Shown here: positions 1 through 8,815 of the stretch, piece after piece
Numbering within the stretch: the first letter of the stretch is position 1
Layout of the letters: each line of letters starts with the position of its first letter
Source: JBBDJG01 sp040880005
Lineage (GTDB): Bacteria > Actinomycetota > Thermoleophilia > Solirubrobacterales > JBBDJG01
Length of the DNA stretch: 24,688 nucleotides
Direction of reading: 5' to 3'
NCBI GenBank assembly: GCA_040880005.1
Contig: JBBDJG010000017.1
Span: 1 to 24,688, forward strand
Program-made: the position numbers and the translations under genes
Notes under the pieces: generated by a model
The model's database searches: none
Told to the model about the DNA's origin: nothing
The model's input: the letters and a program-made list of their open reading frames with translations, nothing else

Positions 1-192
1 AACCAACCGGGTCGGTCGGACACCACCGCCCGGTATCTCCGGACGATGACAGTGAGGCAAGCATAGCTCCGCACCTTCGTCGTCAGGCCTGAATCCGCCG
101 AACGGGCCGGCTACGCGCAGCGCGATCGCGATGCTGGAACAATGCCCGTCGCGGAGCGTCGAGCTCCAGACATCCGACACGGGAGGTAGCCG

Positions 193-999
193 ATGCCCAC
201 CGCCACCTACCAGACGATCGAGTTTGCCACAGACGGCGGGGTCGCCACGATCACGCTCAACCGACCCGACCGTCTCAACGCCTGGAACGAGCAGTTCGGC
301 AACGAGCTGCGTGAAGCGATTCTCGGCGACGCCGCCGACCCTTCGGTGCGCGCCGTGTTGATCACCGGCGCAGGCCGCGGCTTCTCGTCCGGTGCCGACC
401 TCAAGGAGATGATCGAGCGTGGCGCATCGGGAGAGCCGGCGCCCGACGTGGGCGATCTGCTTCGCGAGCGCTACCACCCGATCATCAAGGGAATCCGCGA
501 GTTGCCCAAGCCTGTCGTCGCAGCGGTGAATGGCCCGGCAGTAGGGATTGGCTGCTCGCTGGCGCTTGCTTGCGACTTGATCTGGGCCGCCGAGTCGTCC
601 TACTTCGGGCTGGCATTCGTCAAGATCGGCCTGGTCCCCGACGGTGGCTCGACGCTTCTCGTGCCGGCCGCGCTCGGCAAGGCGCGCTCGCTCGAGATGG
701 CTTTGCTGGGCGACACCGTGCCGGCGCCGCAGGCGCTCGACTGGGGACTGATCAATCGGGTCGTCCCGGACGCGTCCTTGATGGACGAGGCGGGCGCTCT
801 GGCGAAGCGGCTCGCGGCCGGTCCGACGCGCGCCTACGGACAGGCCAAGCGCGCGCTCAACAACAGCATCCTGAAGCTGATGGACGAGCAGCTCGACCTC
901 GAGGCTGAGATCCAGAGTGAGATGTCCGGCAGCGCCGATTTCTTGGAGGGCGTGACTGCCTTCGTACAGAAGCGCGAGCCTCAGTTCAAGGGCGAGTGA
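193..999 (+). CDS. Enoyl-CoA hydratase/isomerase family protein, PaaG-like
   Basis: 268-aa crotonase-fold protein acting on acyl-CoA thioesters in the cytoplasm. The oxyanion-hole stretch ITGAGRGFSSGADL (residues 57-70) and the second loop around NGPAVGIGCS (123-132) are present. The two catalytic glutamates of true enoyl-CoA hydratases are missing: the first position is Ser132 and the second is Phe142. Instead Asp150 sits in KIGLVPDGGS, as in PaaG, the ring-1,2-epoxyphenylacetyl-CoA isomerase, and the C-terminal end (REPQFKGE) also resembles PaaG. An isomerase is therefore likelier than a hydratase. No other phenylacetate genes are in the window, so the substrate is unknown. The start is fixed by GGGAGGT at 181-187, 5 nt before ATG. 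It stands alone on its strand, 66 nt before coxB, which has its own promoter-like box. Confidence 0.9.
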   Translation: MPTATYQTIEFATDGGVATITLNRPDRLNAWNEQFGNELREAILGDAADPSVRAVLITGAGRGFSSGADLKEMIERGASGEPAPDVGDLLRERYHPIIKGIRELPKPVVAAVNGPAVGIGCSLALACDLIWAAESSYFGLAFVKIGLVPDGGSTLLVPAALGKARSLEMALLGDTVPAPQALDWGLINRVVPDASLMDEAGALAKRLAAGPTRAYGQAKRALNNSILKLMDEQLDLEAEIQSEMSGSADFLEGVTAFVQKREPQFKGE

Positions 1000-1049
1000 A
1001 CGCCGACAGGACGCCCGGTGCCGTAGCCTCTCAACGCCCGCCAGGCCTA

Positions 1050-1055
1050 TAGAAT
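1050..1055 (+). promoter_or_regulatory. -10 box for coxB, near-leaderless
   Basis: TAGAAT lies 10 nt before the coxB ATG. No Shine-Dalgarno sequence fits between them, so the transcript would begin within a few bases of the start codon. No convincing -35 was seen. Inference from sequence only. Confidence 0.5.
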
Positions 1056-1065
1056 CCCGCCGCCG

Positions 1066-1935
1066 ATGCGCCCTCGAAAGAACTCCGGCTCGACCGCGCG
1101 TGCGCTCGCGGCGCTCGCGCTGTCCGCCGTCTCAGCCCTGGCGCTGTCGCTGGTGTTCGCCTCGGTCGCCGGCGCCGACGCGATCTCGCCCGAGGCAGGC
1201 CCCACCCAGAACGCCCAGGACACGGACGCGTTGTTCAAGATCATGCTGGCGATGGCAGCGATCGTGGTCGCGATCGTCTGGGCAATCCTCTTCTACTCAC
1301 TGTTCCGGTTCCGCGGCGGACGCGACCGCGAGGCGGCCCAGATCCGCGGCAACAGCGCTTTGGAGCTGGGCTGGACGATCGCGCCGGTGGTGATCGTGAT
1401 CGCGATCATCGCGATCGTGCTGGTGATGCTGCCCGACATCAAGAACCCGGCGGCATCGGGGCCGGACGAGGTGGCGCAGGCGCGCGGCCAGCTAGCGTCC
1501 GTTGGACAGCCGCCACCGCCCGGGGGCAACGCCCTCGAGATCGACGTCAGCGGTCAGCAGTTCATATGGCGCTTCGAGTACCCGAACGGGGCAGTTTCGT
1601 TCCACGACATGGTCGTGCCCAAAGACGAGACCGTGGTGCTGAAGATCAGCACGACCGACGTCGCGCATAGCTGGTGGATCCCGAAACTTGGCGGCAAGTT
1701 CGACGCGCTTCCCGGGCTCGACAACGAGACCTGGTTCAAAGCGACCGAGACGGGATCGTTCAGCGGCCAGTGCGCCGAGCTGTGCGGCGCCAATCACGCG
1801 TTCATGACGGCGCGAGTGCAGGTGGTCGAGCCCGACCAGTACAGGCAGTGGCTGGAGCAGCTCAAGAGCGACATCGACCAGGCCAGAACCGAGCAGCAGC
1901 GGCAGAGCAAGCAGTTCGCGAAGGAAGACGTCTAG
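1066..1935 (+). CDS. ctaC: Cytochrome c oxidase subunit II (CuA subunit)
   Basis: 289 aa. It accepts electrons from cytochrome c at the CuA centre and passes them to subunit I. An N-terminal signal segment (about 15-38) is followed by two membrane helices (about 57-80 and 104-123) and a periplasmic cupredoxin domain. The CuA ligands are all present: His201 in VAHSWW, then Cys236, Glu238, Cys240, His244 and Met247 in CAELCGANHAFM. The tail after residue 260 is charged and Gln-rich, with no fused cytochrome c domain. It is the first gene of the oxidase/heme A block and lies 21 nt before ctaD. The ATG has no Shine-Dalgarno but a -10-like box just upstream. Confidence 0.96.
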   Translation: MRPRKNSGSTARALAALALSAVSALALSLVFASVAGADAISPEAGPTQNAQDTDALFKIMLAMAAIVVAIVWAILFYSLFRFRGGRDREAAQIRGNSALELGWTIAPVVIVIAIIAIVLVMLPDIKNPAASGPDEVAQARGQLASVGQPPPPGGNALEIDVSGQQFIWRFEYPNGAVSFHDMVVPKDETVVLKISTTDVAHSWWIPKLGGKFDALPGLDNETWFKATETGSFSGQCAELCGANHAFMTARVQVVEPDQYRQWLEQLKSDIDQARTEQQRQSKQFAKEDV

Positions 1936-1956
1936 GAAAGGCGAGGCGGCGTAGCG

Positions 1957-3660
1957 ATGGCGACACCAGAATATGTAGCGCGTCTACGCCGCCGACCTGA
2001 GATCCTCACGGACGGGTTCCCCCGCCGCCGCCCAAAGTGGATCGAGTGGGTGACCACGACCGATCACAAGAAGATCGGCATCCTGTACCTGTTCACGTGC
2101 GCGTTCTTCTTCCTCGTAGGCGGTGTCGAGGCTCTGTTGATGCGGATTCAGCTCGGCGCGCCGGACAACACCTTCCTCGACCCCACCACCTACAACCAGC
2201 TCTTCACGCTGCACGGCACGACGATGGTGTTCATGGTCGTGGTTCCGATCGCTGCTGCCTTCGGCAACTACATGGTGCCGCTGATGATCGGCGCGCGGGA
2301 CATGGCCTTTCCCCGCCTCAACATGCTGTCCTGGTGGCTGCTCGTTGCGGGCGGAGTCGTCCTCTACGCGACCCTGTTTTTCACGGTTCCCGAAGCGGGC
2401 TGGACGTCGTACGCGCCACTCTCCAGTGACACATTCCTCCCCAGTCACGGCATCGACGCTTGGATCCTTGCCTTGCACCTCGTCGGGCTGTCATCGATCC
2501 TCGGCTCGATCAACTTCATAGCCACGATCCACAACATGCGTGCACCGGGGATGAGCTGGAGCCGGCTGCCGCTGTTCTGCTGGACGATCCTGGTCTACTC
2601 GTACCTGATCGTGATCGTCATCGCGTCGTTCACGGCAACGCTCGCGATGCTGCTGATCGACCGCAACTTCAACGGCACGTTCTTCAACGCGGACGCCGGC
2701 GGCTCTGCATTGCTGTGGCAGCACCTGTTCTGGTTCATGGGCCACCCGGAGGTCTACATCATGGCCCTGCCCGGATTCGGCATGGTCAGCGAGATCATCC
2801 CCGTGTTCGCGCGCAAACCGATCTTCGGCTACAAGGCGATGGTGACTTCGATCGGCGCGATCGCGTTCCTGAGCGTGCTCGTCTGGGCGCACCACATGTT
2901 CTCGACGCCGATCGGGATCGGCGTGCTCGGTTACTTCATGATCGCCTCGCTGCTGATAGCGATCCCAACCGGGATCAAGATCTTCAACTGGCTCGCGACA
3001 TTGTGGCGCGGGAACATCGAATTCACGATCCCGCTGCTGTTCTGCGTCGGCATGATCGCTCAGTTCGTGGTCGGCGGCGCCACCGGCGTGATGCTCGCCG
3101 TCTTCCCGCTCGACTGGCAGCTCACCGACACCTATTTCGTCGTCGCACACATGCACCACGTCCTGTTCGGCGGCATCTTCTTCGCGATCGTGGGCGCTTT
3201 CTACTACTGGTTCCCGAAGATGACCGGCCGCTTCATGTCGGATACGTGGGGCAAGGTGTCGTTCTGGACGATGCTGGTCGGCTTCAACGTCACCTTCATC
3301 CCGCTGTACTCGGCAGGCTTGTCGGGCATGCCGCGGCGAGTCGTCGAGTATTCGGCCAGCTCGGGACTGCACGATTACAACCTCGCATCGACGATCGGAT
3401 CGTTCCTGCTCGGGCTATCGACGCTGATCACGGTGGTGAACGCGATCTGGAGCCTGCGCAACGGACGCAAGGCCGGTCCCGACCCTTGGCGTGCCAACAC
3501 ACTGGAGTGGTTCACGACCTCGCCTCCACCGCAGCACAACTTCGACGTCATCCCGATCGTGCGCAGCGCCGAACCGATGAAGGACTTCCGCCGGCGGGCG
3601 CGCCAGCTCGAGGCCGAAATCGACGCGACGCCACCACCCGTGAAAGAGCCGGTTCCCTAG
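1957..3660 (+). CDS. ctaD: Cytochrome c oxidase subunit I (aa3 type)
   Basis: 567-aa catalytic subunit of the proton-pumping terminal oxidase, with about 12 membrane helices. Heme and copper ligands are in place: His86 (LHGTTM) and His400 for low-spin heme, His398 for heme a3, and His263, His312 and His313 for CuB. GHPEVY (262-267) gives the A1-type Glu265 of the D channel and the cross-linked Tyr267. PTGIK (337-341) carries the K-channel Thr338 and Lys341. One local oddity is HMHHV at 398-402, where HFHYV is usual. A hydrophilic tail of about 60 residues ends in a basic, then Pro-rich segment. It is followed after 7 nt by ctaA. No subunit III gene accompanies it here. Confidence 0.97.
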   Translation: MATPEYVARLRRRPEILTDGFPRRRPKWIEWVTTTDHKKIGILYLFTCAFFFLVGGVEALLMRIQLGAPDNTFLDPTTYNQLFTLHGTTMVFMVVVPIAAAFGNYMVPLMIGARDMAFPRLNMLSWWLLVAGGVVLYATLFFTVPEAGWTSYAPLSSDTFLPSHGIDAWILALHLVGLSSILGSINFIATIHNMRAPGMSWSRLPLFCWTILVYSYLIVIVIASFTATLAMLLIDRNFNGTFFNADAGGSALLWQHLFWFMGHPEVYIMALPGFGMVSEIIPVFARKPIFGYKAMVTSIGAIAFLSVLVWAHHMFSTPIGIGVLGYFMIASLLIAIPTGIKIFNWLATLWRGNIEFTIPLLFCVGMIAQFVVGGATGVMLAVFPLDWQLTDTYFVVAHMHHVLFGGIFFAIVGAFYYWFPKMTGRFMSDTWGKVSFWTMLVGFNVTFIPLYSAGLSGMPRRVVEYSASSGLHDYNLASTIGSFLLGLSTLITVVNAIWSLRNGRKAGPDPWRANTLEWFTTSPPPQHNFDVIPIVRSAEPMKDFRRRARQLEAEIDATPPPVKEPVP

Positions 3661-3667
3661 GACGGTC

Positions 3668-4704
3668 ATGACAATTCCAAGGCTTTTTCGCAACCTCGCT
3701 TACGCGACCACCGCCCTGACGTTCGTGCTGATGATCGTCGGCGGCGTGGTGCGCATCAGTGACTCCGGCCTCGGCTGCGGTCCGGCCGGCAGCGGGACCG
3801 ATGGCTGGCCGCTGTGTGGAGGACGGCTGATCCCGGGCGTCGACACGAACATGCTGGTCGAGTACGGGCATCGGGCGCTGGCCGGCATCACGACGGTGCT
3901 GCTGGTATCGCTGGTCGTGATGTCGGTGCTGTACTTCCGCAGCCGGCCGTGGATATTGCGAGTTGCCGGCGTGGCGCTCGCGATGTTGCTCGGGCAGGCG
4001 GTGCTCGGCGCGCTGACCGTCGAGCACGGGCTCACGCCCGCGCTCGTCGCGGCGCATCTGGGAGTCGCCATGCTGACGCTGGCGCTGTTGCTGGTGCTGA
4101 GCCGTCTTGCGAGCCAGGCCTGCAATGGCGGACGCAGCGAGCGCTTACGAGCCGCGGCGCCGCTCAGAATCGTTTCGGTGCTGGCACTCGCAGCCGTGCT
4201 CGCGACGATCGTCGCGGGCGGCTACATGGCCTCCCACGACCTGCGCGGGAGCGATCCGAAGCAGGCGCGCAGCGAAGCGCTCGACGCCCACATGGCTTGC
4301 GGAAAGCAGTTCCCGGCGTGCAATGACGCGTTCCTCCCGTTCGGCGAAAGCAAGGCCGTTGACATTCACCTCACCCACCGCGTGTTCATGTACATGTCGG
4401 TGCTGCTGATCGTGGCCCTTCTGGTACTGGTTCTGCGCCAGCGCAGTCGCATGGAGCCGGAGTCGAGCAGAGCGCTAACACGCTGGGTCACTACCGTCGT
4501 CGGCGTACTGCTCTTACAGGTTCTGCTCGGTGCGCTCAACGTGTGGCTCGGCGAGCAGGAGTGGCTGATCGTGGTGCACCTGACCGCAGGCACGCTGCTG
4601 TGGTCGGCGCTCGTGATGTTCTGTGCCAACGCTTTCGGGCTGCAACTTCCCGAGCCCGCGGCTGCAAAGCGCCGCGACCGGCCGGCCGAGGCGGTGCCGG
4701 CCTG

Positions 4705-4705
<1 letters not shown>
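3668..4705 (+). CDS. ctaA: Heme A synthase (CtaA/COX15 family)
   Basis: 345-aa integral membrane enzyme with eight predicted helices that oxidises the C8 methyl of heme O to make heme A for the adjacent oxidase. The catalytic region VEYGHR gives Glu65 and His68. The other heme histidines are His130 (AAHLG), His237 (LTHR) and His304 (VVHLT). The first extracellular loop has the Cys37/Cys50 pair known from CtaA enzymes. The second-half loop has another pair, Cys211 and Cys218 (ACGKQFPAC). The gene starts 7 nt after ctaD. Its stop overlaps the ctaB start by one base (TGATG), which suggests coupled translation. Confidence 0.94.
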
Positions 4706-5625
<920 letters not shown>

Positions 5626-5642
5626 GGACGCCGAGCCTGAGG

Positions 5643-5648
5643 TAGGAT
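5643..5648 (+). promoter_or_regulatory. -10 box before the 36-aa membrane peptide
   Basis: TAGGAT lies 10 nt before the ATG at 5659, the same geometry as at coxB. It would allow the two small membrane genes to be transcribed independently of ctaA-ctaB. An alternative reading is that GAGGTAGG at 5639-5646 is a distant Shine-Dalgarno. A GAGGT...ACCTC inverted repeat (5639-5643 and 5654-5658) frames the box. Confidence 0.35.
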
Positions 5649-5658
5649 CCGCCACCTC

Positions 5659-5769
5659 ATGGACCGCCGCATAGCACGCAAGAACATGATCACCGGCTTG
5701 GTCGTCGGCGGCATCGCGCTCGGCTTCTTCGGCCTCACCTTCCTGGCCGCGACGCTGTACTTGAGTTGA
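5659..5769 (+). CDS. 36-aa single-TM membrane peptide in oxidase locus
   Basis: A 36-codon frame: a basic N-terminus (MDRRIARKN) is followed by one hydrophobic helix (about residues 11-34) ending YLS. The Arg/Lys-rich start predicts an N-in topology. It begins 33 nt after ctaB, and its stop overlaps the ATG of the next small membrane gene by one base (TGATG), which supports it being translated. Such tiny one-helix proteins often act as accessory subunits or assembly factors of heme-copper oxidases. That role is inferred from position only. I do not recognise a named family. Confidence 0.65.
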   Translation: MDRRIARKNMITGLVVGGIALGFFGLTFLAATLYLS

Positions 5770-5999
5770 TGAGCACGCCGAGCGAGTCGCAGAACGGCGG
5801 CCAGCGCGAGGAGATCCATCTCCCCGGGCCGACCCTGCTGCCGCTGGCGACGGCGGCCGGGATCACCGTGTCGCTGGTCGGCCTGATCGTTTCGTGGTGG
5901 ATCGTTGCGTTCGGCGTGCTGGTCACGCTGATCGCGATCGTTCGCTGGGTGCGCACGGTGCGCGGCGAGATCGCCAAGCTGCCGAGCGACCAGCGCTGA
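5769..5999 (+). CDS. Small two-TM protein, cytochrome c oxidase subunit IV-like
   Basis: 76 aa with a hydrophilic N-terminus, then EIHLPGPTLLPL leading into two hydrophobic stretches (about 24-42 and 45-62) and a short basic tail. The LPGP-containing entry to the first helix and the overall size resemble the small subunit IV-type proteins encoded with aa3 oxidases in Actinobacteria and Chloroflexi. I recall that pattern but could not check it. The ATG at 5769 overlaps the stop of the 36-aa gene. A TTG one codon earlier is less likely. Its place at the end of the oxidase/heme A block supports an oxidase role. Confidence 0.7.
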   Translation: MSTPSESQNGGQREEIHLPGPTLLPLATAAGITVSLVGLIVSWWIVAFGVLVTLIAIVRWVRTVRGEIAKLPSDQR

Positions 6000-6025
6000 C
6001 GCTGAGCGAACGGCTTCAGGTCAGT

Positions 6026-6031
6026 TAGTAT
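6026..6031 (+). promoter_or_regulatory. -10 box (TAGTAT) before the secreted 159-aa gene
   Basis: TAGTAT lies 45 nt before the next ATG, leaving room for a leader of about 38 nt that includes a strong ribosome-binding site. No good -35 was seen. This conventional layout contrasts with the leaderless-looking genes nearby. Confidence 0.35.
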
Positions 6032-6076
6032 CGGCGCTCTCGGCACACGGTGAGGCCAGCTCGAAGGAGGGCCACG

Positions 6077-6556
6077 ATGCGAAAGGTAATGCTTGCGATT
6101 TCTGGAACCGCGCTGCTGCTTACGGTAGCGGGCACGGGTGAGGCAGGCAGCGGGCCGCGGCTCAACGGTTCGTTCAAAGTGACCGCGACGATTACAGGCG
6201 ACGACTACAGCATTCCGCTACCGGCGAAGACGACGGACACCTATAAGTTCAAGTCCACATGCGCTTCAGGTGCCTGTGCCACCGTAGCGCTCGACCGGGC
6301 CTCGGGCACCAGGCACGTCAAGTCGACCCTGCAAAAGACCGCGTCCGGGGTCTACCAGGGCACCGAGGGCCCCGACCCATACACGTGCGTCAAGCCGATT
6401 GGCGCTGCTGGCCAGTTCACCGCCGACCACGAGATCAAGGTGACGAAGTCGAAGCGTGGCAAGGCGACGAAGATTTCGGGGGAGACAAAGGTCCACATAA
6501 CCGGCTGCGCCGAGACGTTCGAGAACGTCAAGCTGAAGGGCAAGCTGAAGACCTGA
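6077..6556 (+). CDS. Secreted protein of unknown function, four cysteines
   Basis: 159 aa. Residues 1-24 form a typical signal peptide (basic MRK, hydrophobic core, small residues before GSG). The mature part is Thr/Lys-rich, probably beta-stranded, with Cys62, Cys67, Cys104 and Cys144 that could form two disulfides outside the cell. The ATG at 6077 is chosen over a GTG at 6050 because GAAGGAGG (6063-6070) lies 6 nt upstream and the signal peptide then starts cleanly. No enzyme motif is visible and I do not recognise the family. It converges with the CBS gene, 13 nt away. Confidence 0.75.
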   Translation: MRKVMLAISGTALLLTVAGTGEAGSGPRLNGSFKVTATITGDDYSIPLPAKTTDTYKFKSTCASGACATVALDRASGTRHVKSTLQKTASGVYQGTEGPDPYTCVKPIGAAGQFTADHEIKVTKSKRGKATKISGETKVHITGCAETFENVKLKGKLKT

Positions 6557-6569
6557 GCGGGGCCAGCCG

Positions 6570-6950
6570 CTAGCCCGCCACCTCTGCGCCGGTCCAGCAG
6601 CGCACGATGTCGCGCATCGACAGCACGCCGACGAGATCGCCGCCGTTGACGACCAGCAGGTGACGGAAGTTGTGCTCGGTCATCGTCTCGGCGGCGCGCT
6701 CCAGGCTCCAGTCCGGCGACGCGAGGATCACGCCGTCGCTCATGTGGTCGCGAACCAGCTCCTGGTCGCGGTCCTCGCCGACCGCGCGCAGAATGTCGCG
6801 CTCGGTGACGATGCCTGGCCCGGGCGCGTCGGGGTCGATAACGACCGCGGCGCCCACGTTGCGCTCCGCCATCAAGCGTGCTGCCTCACGCAGTGTGTGC
6901 CCTGGACCGATCGTCAGCAGCACGGTGGACATACCTTCCCGGACTTCCAT
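6570..6950 (-). CDS. Twin CBS-domain protein
   Basis: 126 aa made almost wholly of two CBS modules (about 5-60 and 66-118). Each has the typical pattern of a hydrophobic strand followed by G(I/V)(V/L)(T/S)xRDI: GIVTERDIL at 46-54 and GVLSMRDIV at 108-116. Stand-alone CBS pairs bind adenine nucleotides and act as energy or redox sensors, but the partner here is unknown. The frame is open to 7052. The start at 6950 is preferred because AGGGGAGAG lies just upstream and the first CBS strand begins soon after. It lies downstream of the glycosyltransferase on the same strand across a 105-nt gap, so co-transcription is possible but unproven. Confidence 0.88.
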   Translation of the reverse strand: MEVREGMSTVLLTIGPGHTLREAARLMAERNVGAAVVIDPDAPGPGIVTERDILRAVGEDRDQELVRDHMSDGVILASPDWSLERAAETMTEHNFRHLLVVNGGDLVGVLSMRDIVRCWTGAEVAG

Positions 6951-6953
6951 CGA

Positions 6954-6962
6954 CTCTCCCCT
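6954..6962 (-). promoter_or_regulatory. Ribosome-binding site deciding the CBS gene start
   Basis: On the minus strand AGGGGAGAG is followed by TCG and the ATG at 6950. This strong Shine-Dalgarno argues against the two earlier in-frame starts. Confidence 0.7.
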
Positions 6963-7055
6963 GGTCGCAGACATAGTGACTATTGATGCAAGAACTTTGA
7001 GCCTAGCAGGACGACGCCCCAGGCAAGCAGGCAGATTGCCCATTTTCCGCATGTT

Positions 7056-8735
7056 TCACTCGCCACCCACCGGCGGCGCGAAGGGAACCGTCCCCTCGAT
7101 CGGCTCGAGCCGCGTGACACGCCCGCGCGCCGCCTCGACCACGGTGCTCGCCACCGAGTCCCATCCGAAGCGCTGGTGCGCGACCTCGGCGAGCGCCGCG
7201 CGAGTCGCATCTCGCGTGCGTTCGTCCATGTCGAGCCATGCGTCGAGCGTGTCGGCGAGACCGTCCACCCCCTGCATCCCGCGGTCGAACGTGAGCAGCT
7301 CACGAACCTTGAGCGCGAGCCGCTCACCCAGGATCGACGCCACCTCCGCGAGTCCCGAATGGTTGGCGCAGATCGGCAGCGCTCCGCAGGCCGCCCCCTC
7401 GGCGGCGACCATGCCGAACGCCTCCGGGAACATGCTCGGTACGACGACGGCGTCCGCCGACGGAAGCAGCCGCCCCAGCTCGCCATGCTCGAGGCGGCCG
7501 GTGAAAACGACCGACTCGCGTATCTTGCGTGCCGCTCCGAAATAGCGCTCGTGGCGTCCGCTCAGCGACTCAAGGAAGCTGCGCAGATAGGTCAGTTGGT
7601 CACGCGGGCCGCCCTCCAGCTCGCGGCCCGCGCGGCAGACGTGCAGAAGCAATCGCTCGTCGTCGCGCTCGAGCCCGCGCAGCAGCAGCTCGAGGCCCTC
7701 CCGATAGGTACCGAAGCCGACGATCACGAGCCTCGCGCGCGGATGCCGTGCCAGGACCTGCGGCCAAGCGGCCAGCATCAAGTCAACCCCCTTCGAGACG
7801 ATCAGCTTGCCGACGTAGCAAACGAGCGGCGCCTTCGGATCGATCTGCGCCAGACGGTCGGGTGCCGCGACATCGATTCCCCTCGGGTCGTAACCGGCGC
7901 GCACCTCGTTCAGCTCCTCGACGGTCGGCGGCTCGCCGCGCATCGGCGAGCAGAGGCGATCGATCTGCTCCGCCGCCTGCGCGTCGAAGCCGGTGCGCTC
8001 GGCTGCCTCGAGCCAGCGAATCAGCGCATCGAAGGCGCGGTCAGCGTCGCCCGGCGAGAGAGCCGAGAAGGTGTGCGTGTCGACTCCGGGCGGCCCGAGG
8101 AACGTGCGCTCGCGCAGGCCTTCGAGCGGCATCGTCGCCCAAAGGCTTTCGGCCGTGTGTCGTGAGCCGACCAGCACCGCGCGGGCGCTCGCCAGGCCCT
8201 CACGCGCCAATCCGGCGAATCGGTCGTAGTGCGGTTTGACCGTGTACTCGAGCGCAGACCCGTGGATCTTTGCGGCGTAGGGAGTATCGCCCAGTGCCCG
8301 TGCGAAGATCACGGGGCCCATGACGAGATGGTTGGCCAGCGCCCCCTCGATCTCCGCGAGCTGGGCCACCTCGCGCACAGCCTCGACGTTCGCGTCCAGG
8401 TAGCGATCCAATTCGGACTCGGTCAACTGGTCGAAGGTCTTGACCTCGAAACCCTCGTAGTCGTCATAGACGTAGACCGGCAGCAGACCGCCGATGTCGG
8501 GCCGATACACGGTGCATCGCCCCGCGTGGGGCGGGCGGCGCACGTCGCTCATCATCAGCTCGCCCGAGTCCCAGTCACCGATCGAGTCCACGAACCCCAG
8601 ATCGGCCGCGTCGCGTTCCTGGCAGAGGAGGTGCACGTCGTGCCCCTGCCGCGCGAGCTCCTCGGCGAGCTCGGCGTTATAGACGTTGGATCCGGTTCCG
8701 CGTAGCAGATAGCCGTGAAAGATCAGCAGGCGCAC
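7056..8735 (-). CDS. GT4-family glycosyltransferase
   Basis: About 559 aa with a GT-B fold. The N-terminus RLLIFHGYLLRGTGSNVYNAELA is the usual first strand and Gly-rich loop of GT4 enzymes. The C-terminal donor domain begins near PLVCYVGKLIVSKGVD and carries the EX7E motif, PEAFGMVAAE, with the two glutamates at about 438 and 446. It probably transfers a sugar from a nucleotide donor to an envelope or small-molecule acceptor, which is unknown. A region between the halves (about 215-300) is longer than in minimal GT4 proteins. The GTG at 8735 is preferred to an earlier GTG at 8765: it places the first strand at the N-terminus and has a -10-like box 8 nt upstream, while neither start has a Shine-Dalgarno. 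Confidence 0.88.
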   Translation of the reverse strand: MRLLIFHGYLLRGTGSNVYNAELAEELARQGHDVHLLCQERDAADLGFVDSIGDWDSGELMMSDVRRPPHAGRCTVYRPDIGGLLPVYVYDDYEGFEVKTFDQLTESELDRYLDANVEAVREVAQLAEIEGALANHLVMGPVIFARALGDTPYAAKIHGSALEYTVKPHYDRFAGLAREGLASARAVLVGSRHTAESLWATMPLEGLRERTFLGPPGVDTHTFSALSPGDADRAFDALIRWLEAAERTGFDAQAAEQIDRLCSPMRGEPPTVEELNEVRAGYDPRGIDVAAPDRLAQIDPKAPLVCYVGKLIVSKGVDLMLAAWPQVLARHPRARLVIVGFGTYREGLELLLRGLERDDERLLLHVCRAGRELEGGPRDQLTYLRSFLESLSGRHERYFGAARKIRESVVFTGRLEHGELGRLLPSADAVVVPSMFPEAFGMVAAEGAACGALPICANHSGLAEVASILGERLALKVRELLTFDRGMQGVDGLADTLDAWLDMDERTRDATRAALAEVAHQRFGWDSVASTVVEAARGRVTRLEPIEGTVPFAPPVGGE

Positions 8736-8743
8736 GGCTTGCG

Positions 8744-8749
8744 AGTCTA
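8744..8749 (-). promoter_or_regulatory. -10 box for the glycosyltransferase, leaderless
   Basis: TAGACT on the minus strand ends 8 nt before the GTG at 8735, the distance expected if transcription starts at the start codon itself. It is divergent from the box at 8803-8808. Confidence 0.5.
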
Positions 8750-8802
8750 AAGCGAGCGGCGGCACGAGCGCCGAGCCCGGCGGGCCCGGAAGGGCCGCTT
8801 GC

Positions 8803-8808
8803 TATCGT
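8803..8808 (+). promoter_or_regulatory. -10 box for the zinc-ribbon gene, leaderless
   Basis: TATCGT ends 7 nt before the ATG at 8816, with no Shine-Dalgarno between them. Confidence 0.5.
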
Positions 8809-8815
8809 TGCCGCG

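Noticed and set aside
1..192. End of an upstream gene at the left edge
   Set aside because: Short frames run in from the edge (one is open to a stop at 64-66), but none has recognisable sequence. Only the ribosome-binding site at 181-187 can be supported.
2460..3671. A 403-codon + strand frame inside ctaD
   Set aside because: It is Arg/His-rich frame-shadow translation of a gene with complete oxidase motifs.
7056..8765. Upstream GTG at 8765 as the glycosyltransferase start
   Set aside because: It adds ten residues before the canonical first strand, spans the putative -10 box and has no Shine-Dalgarno.
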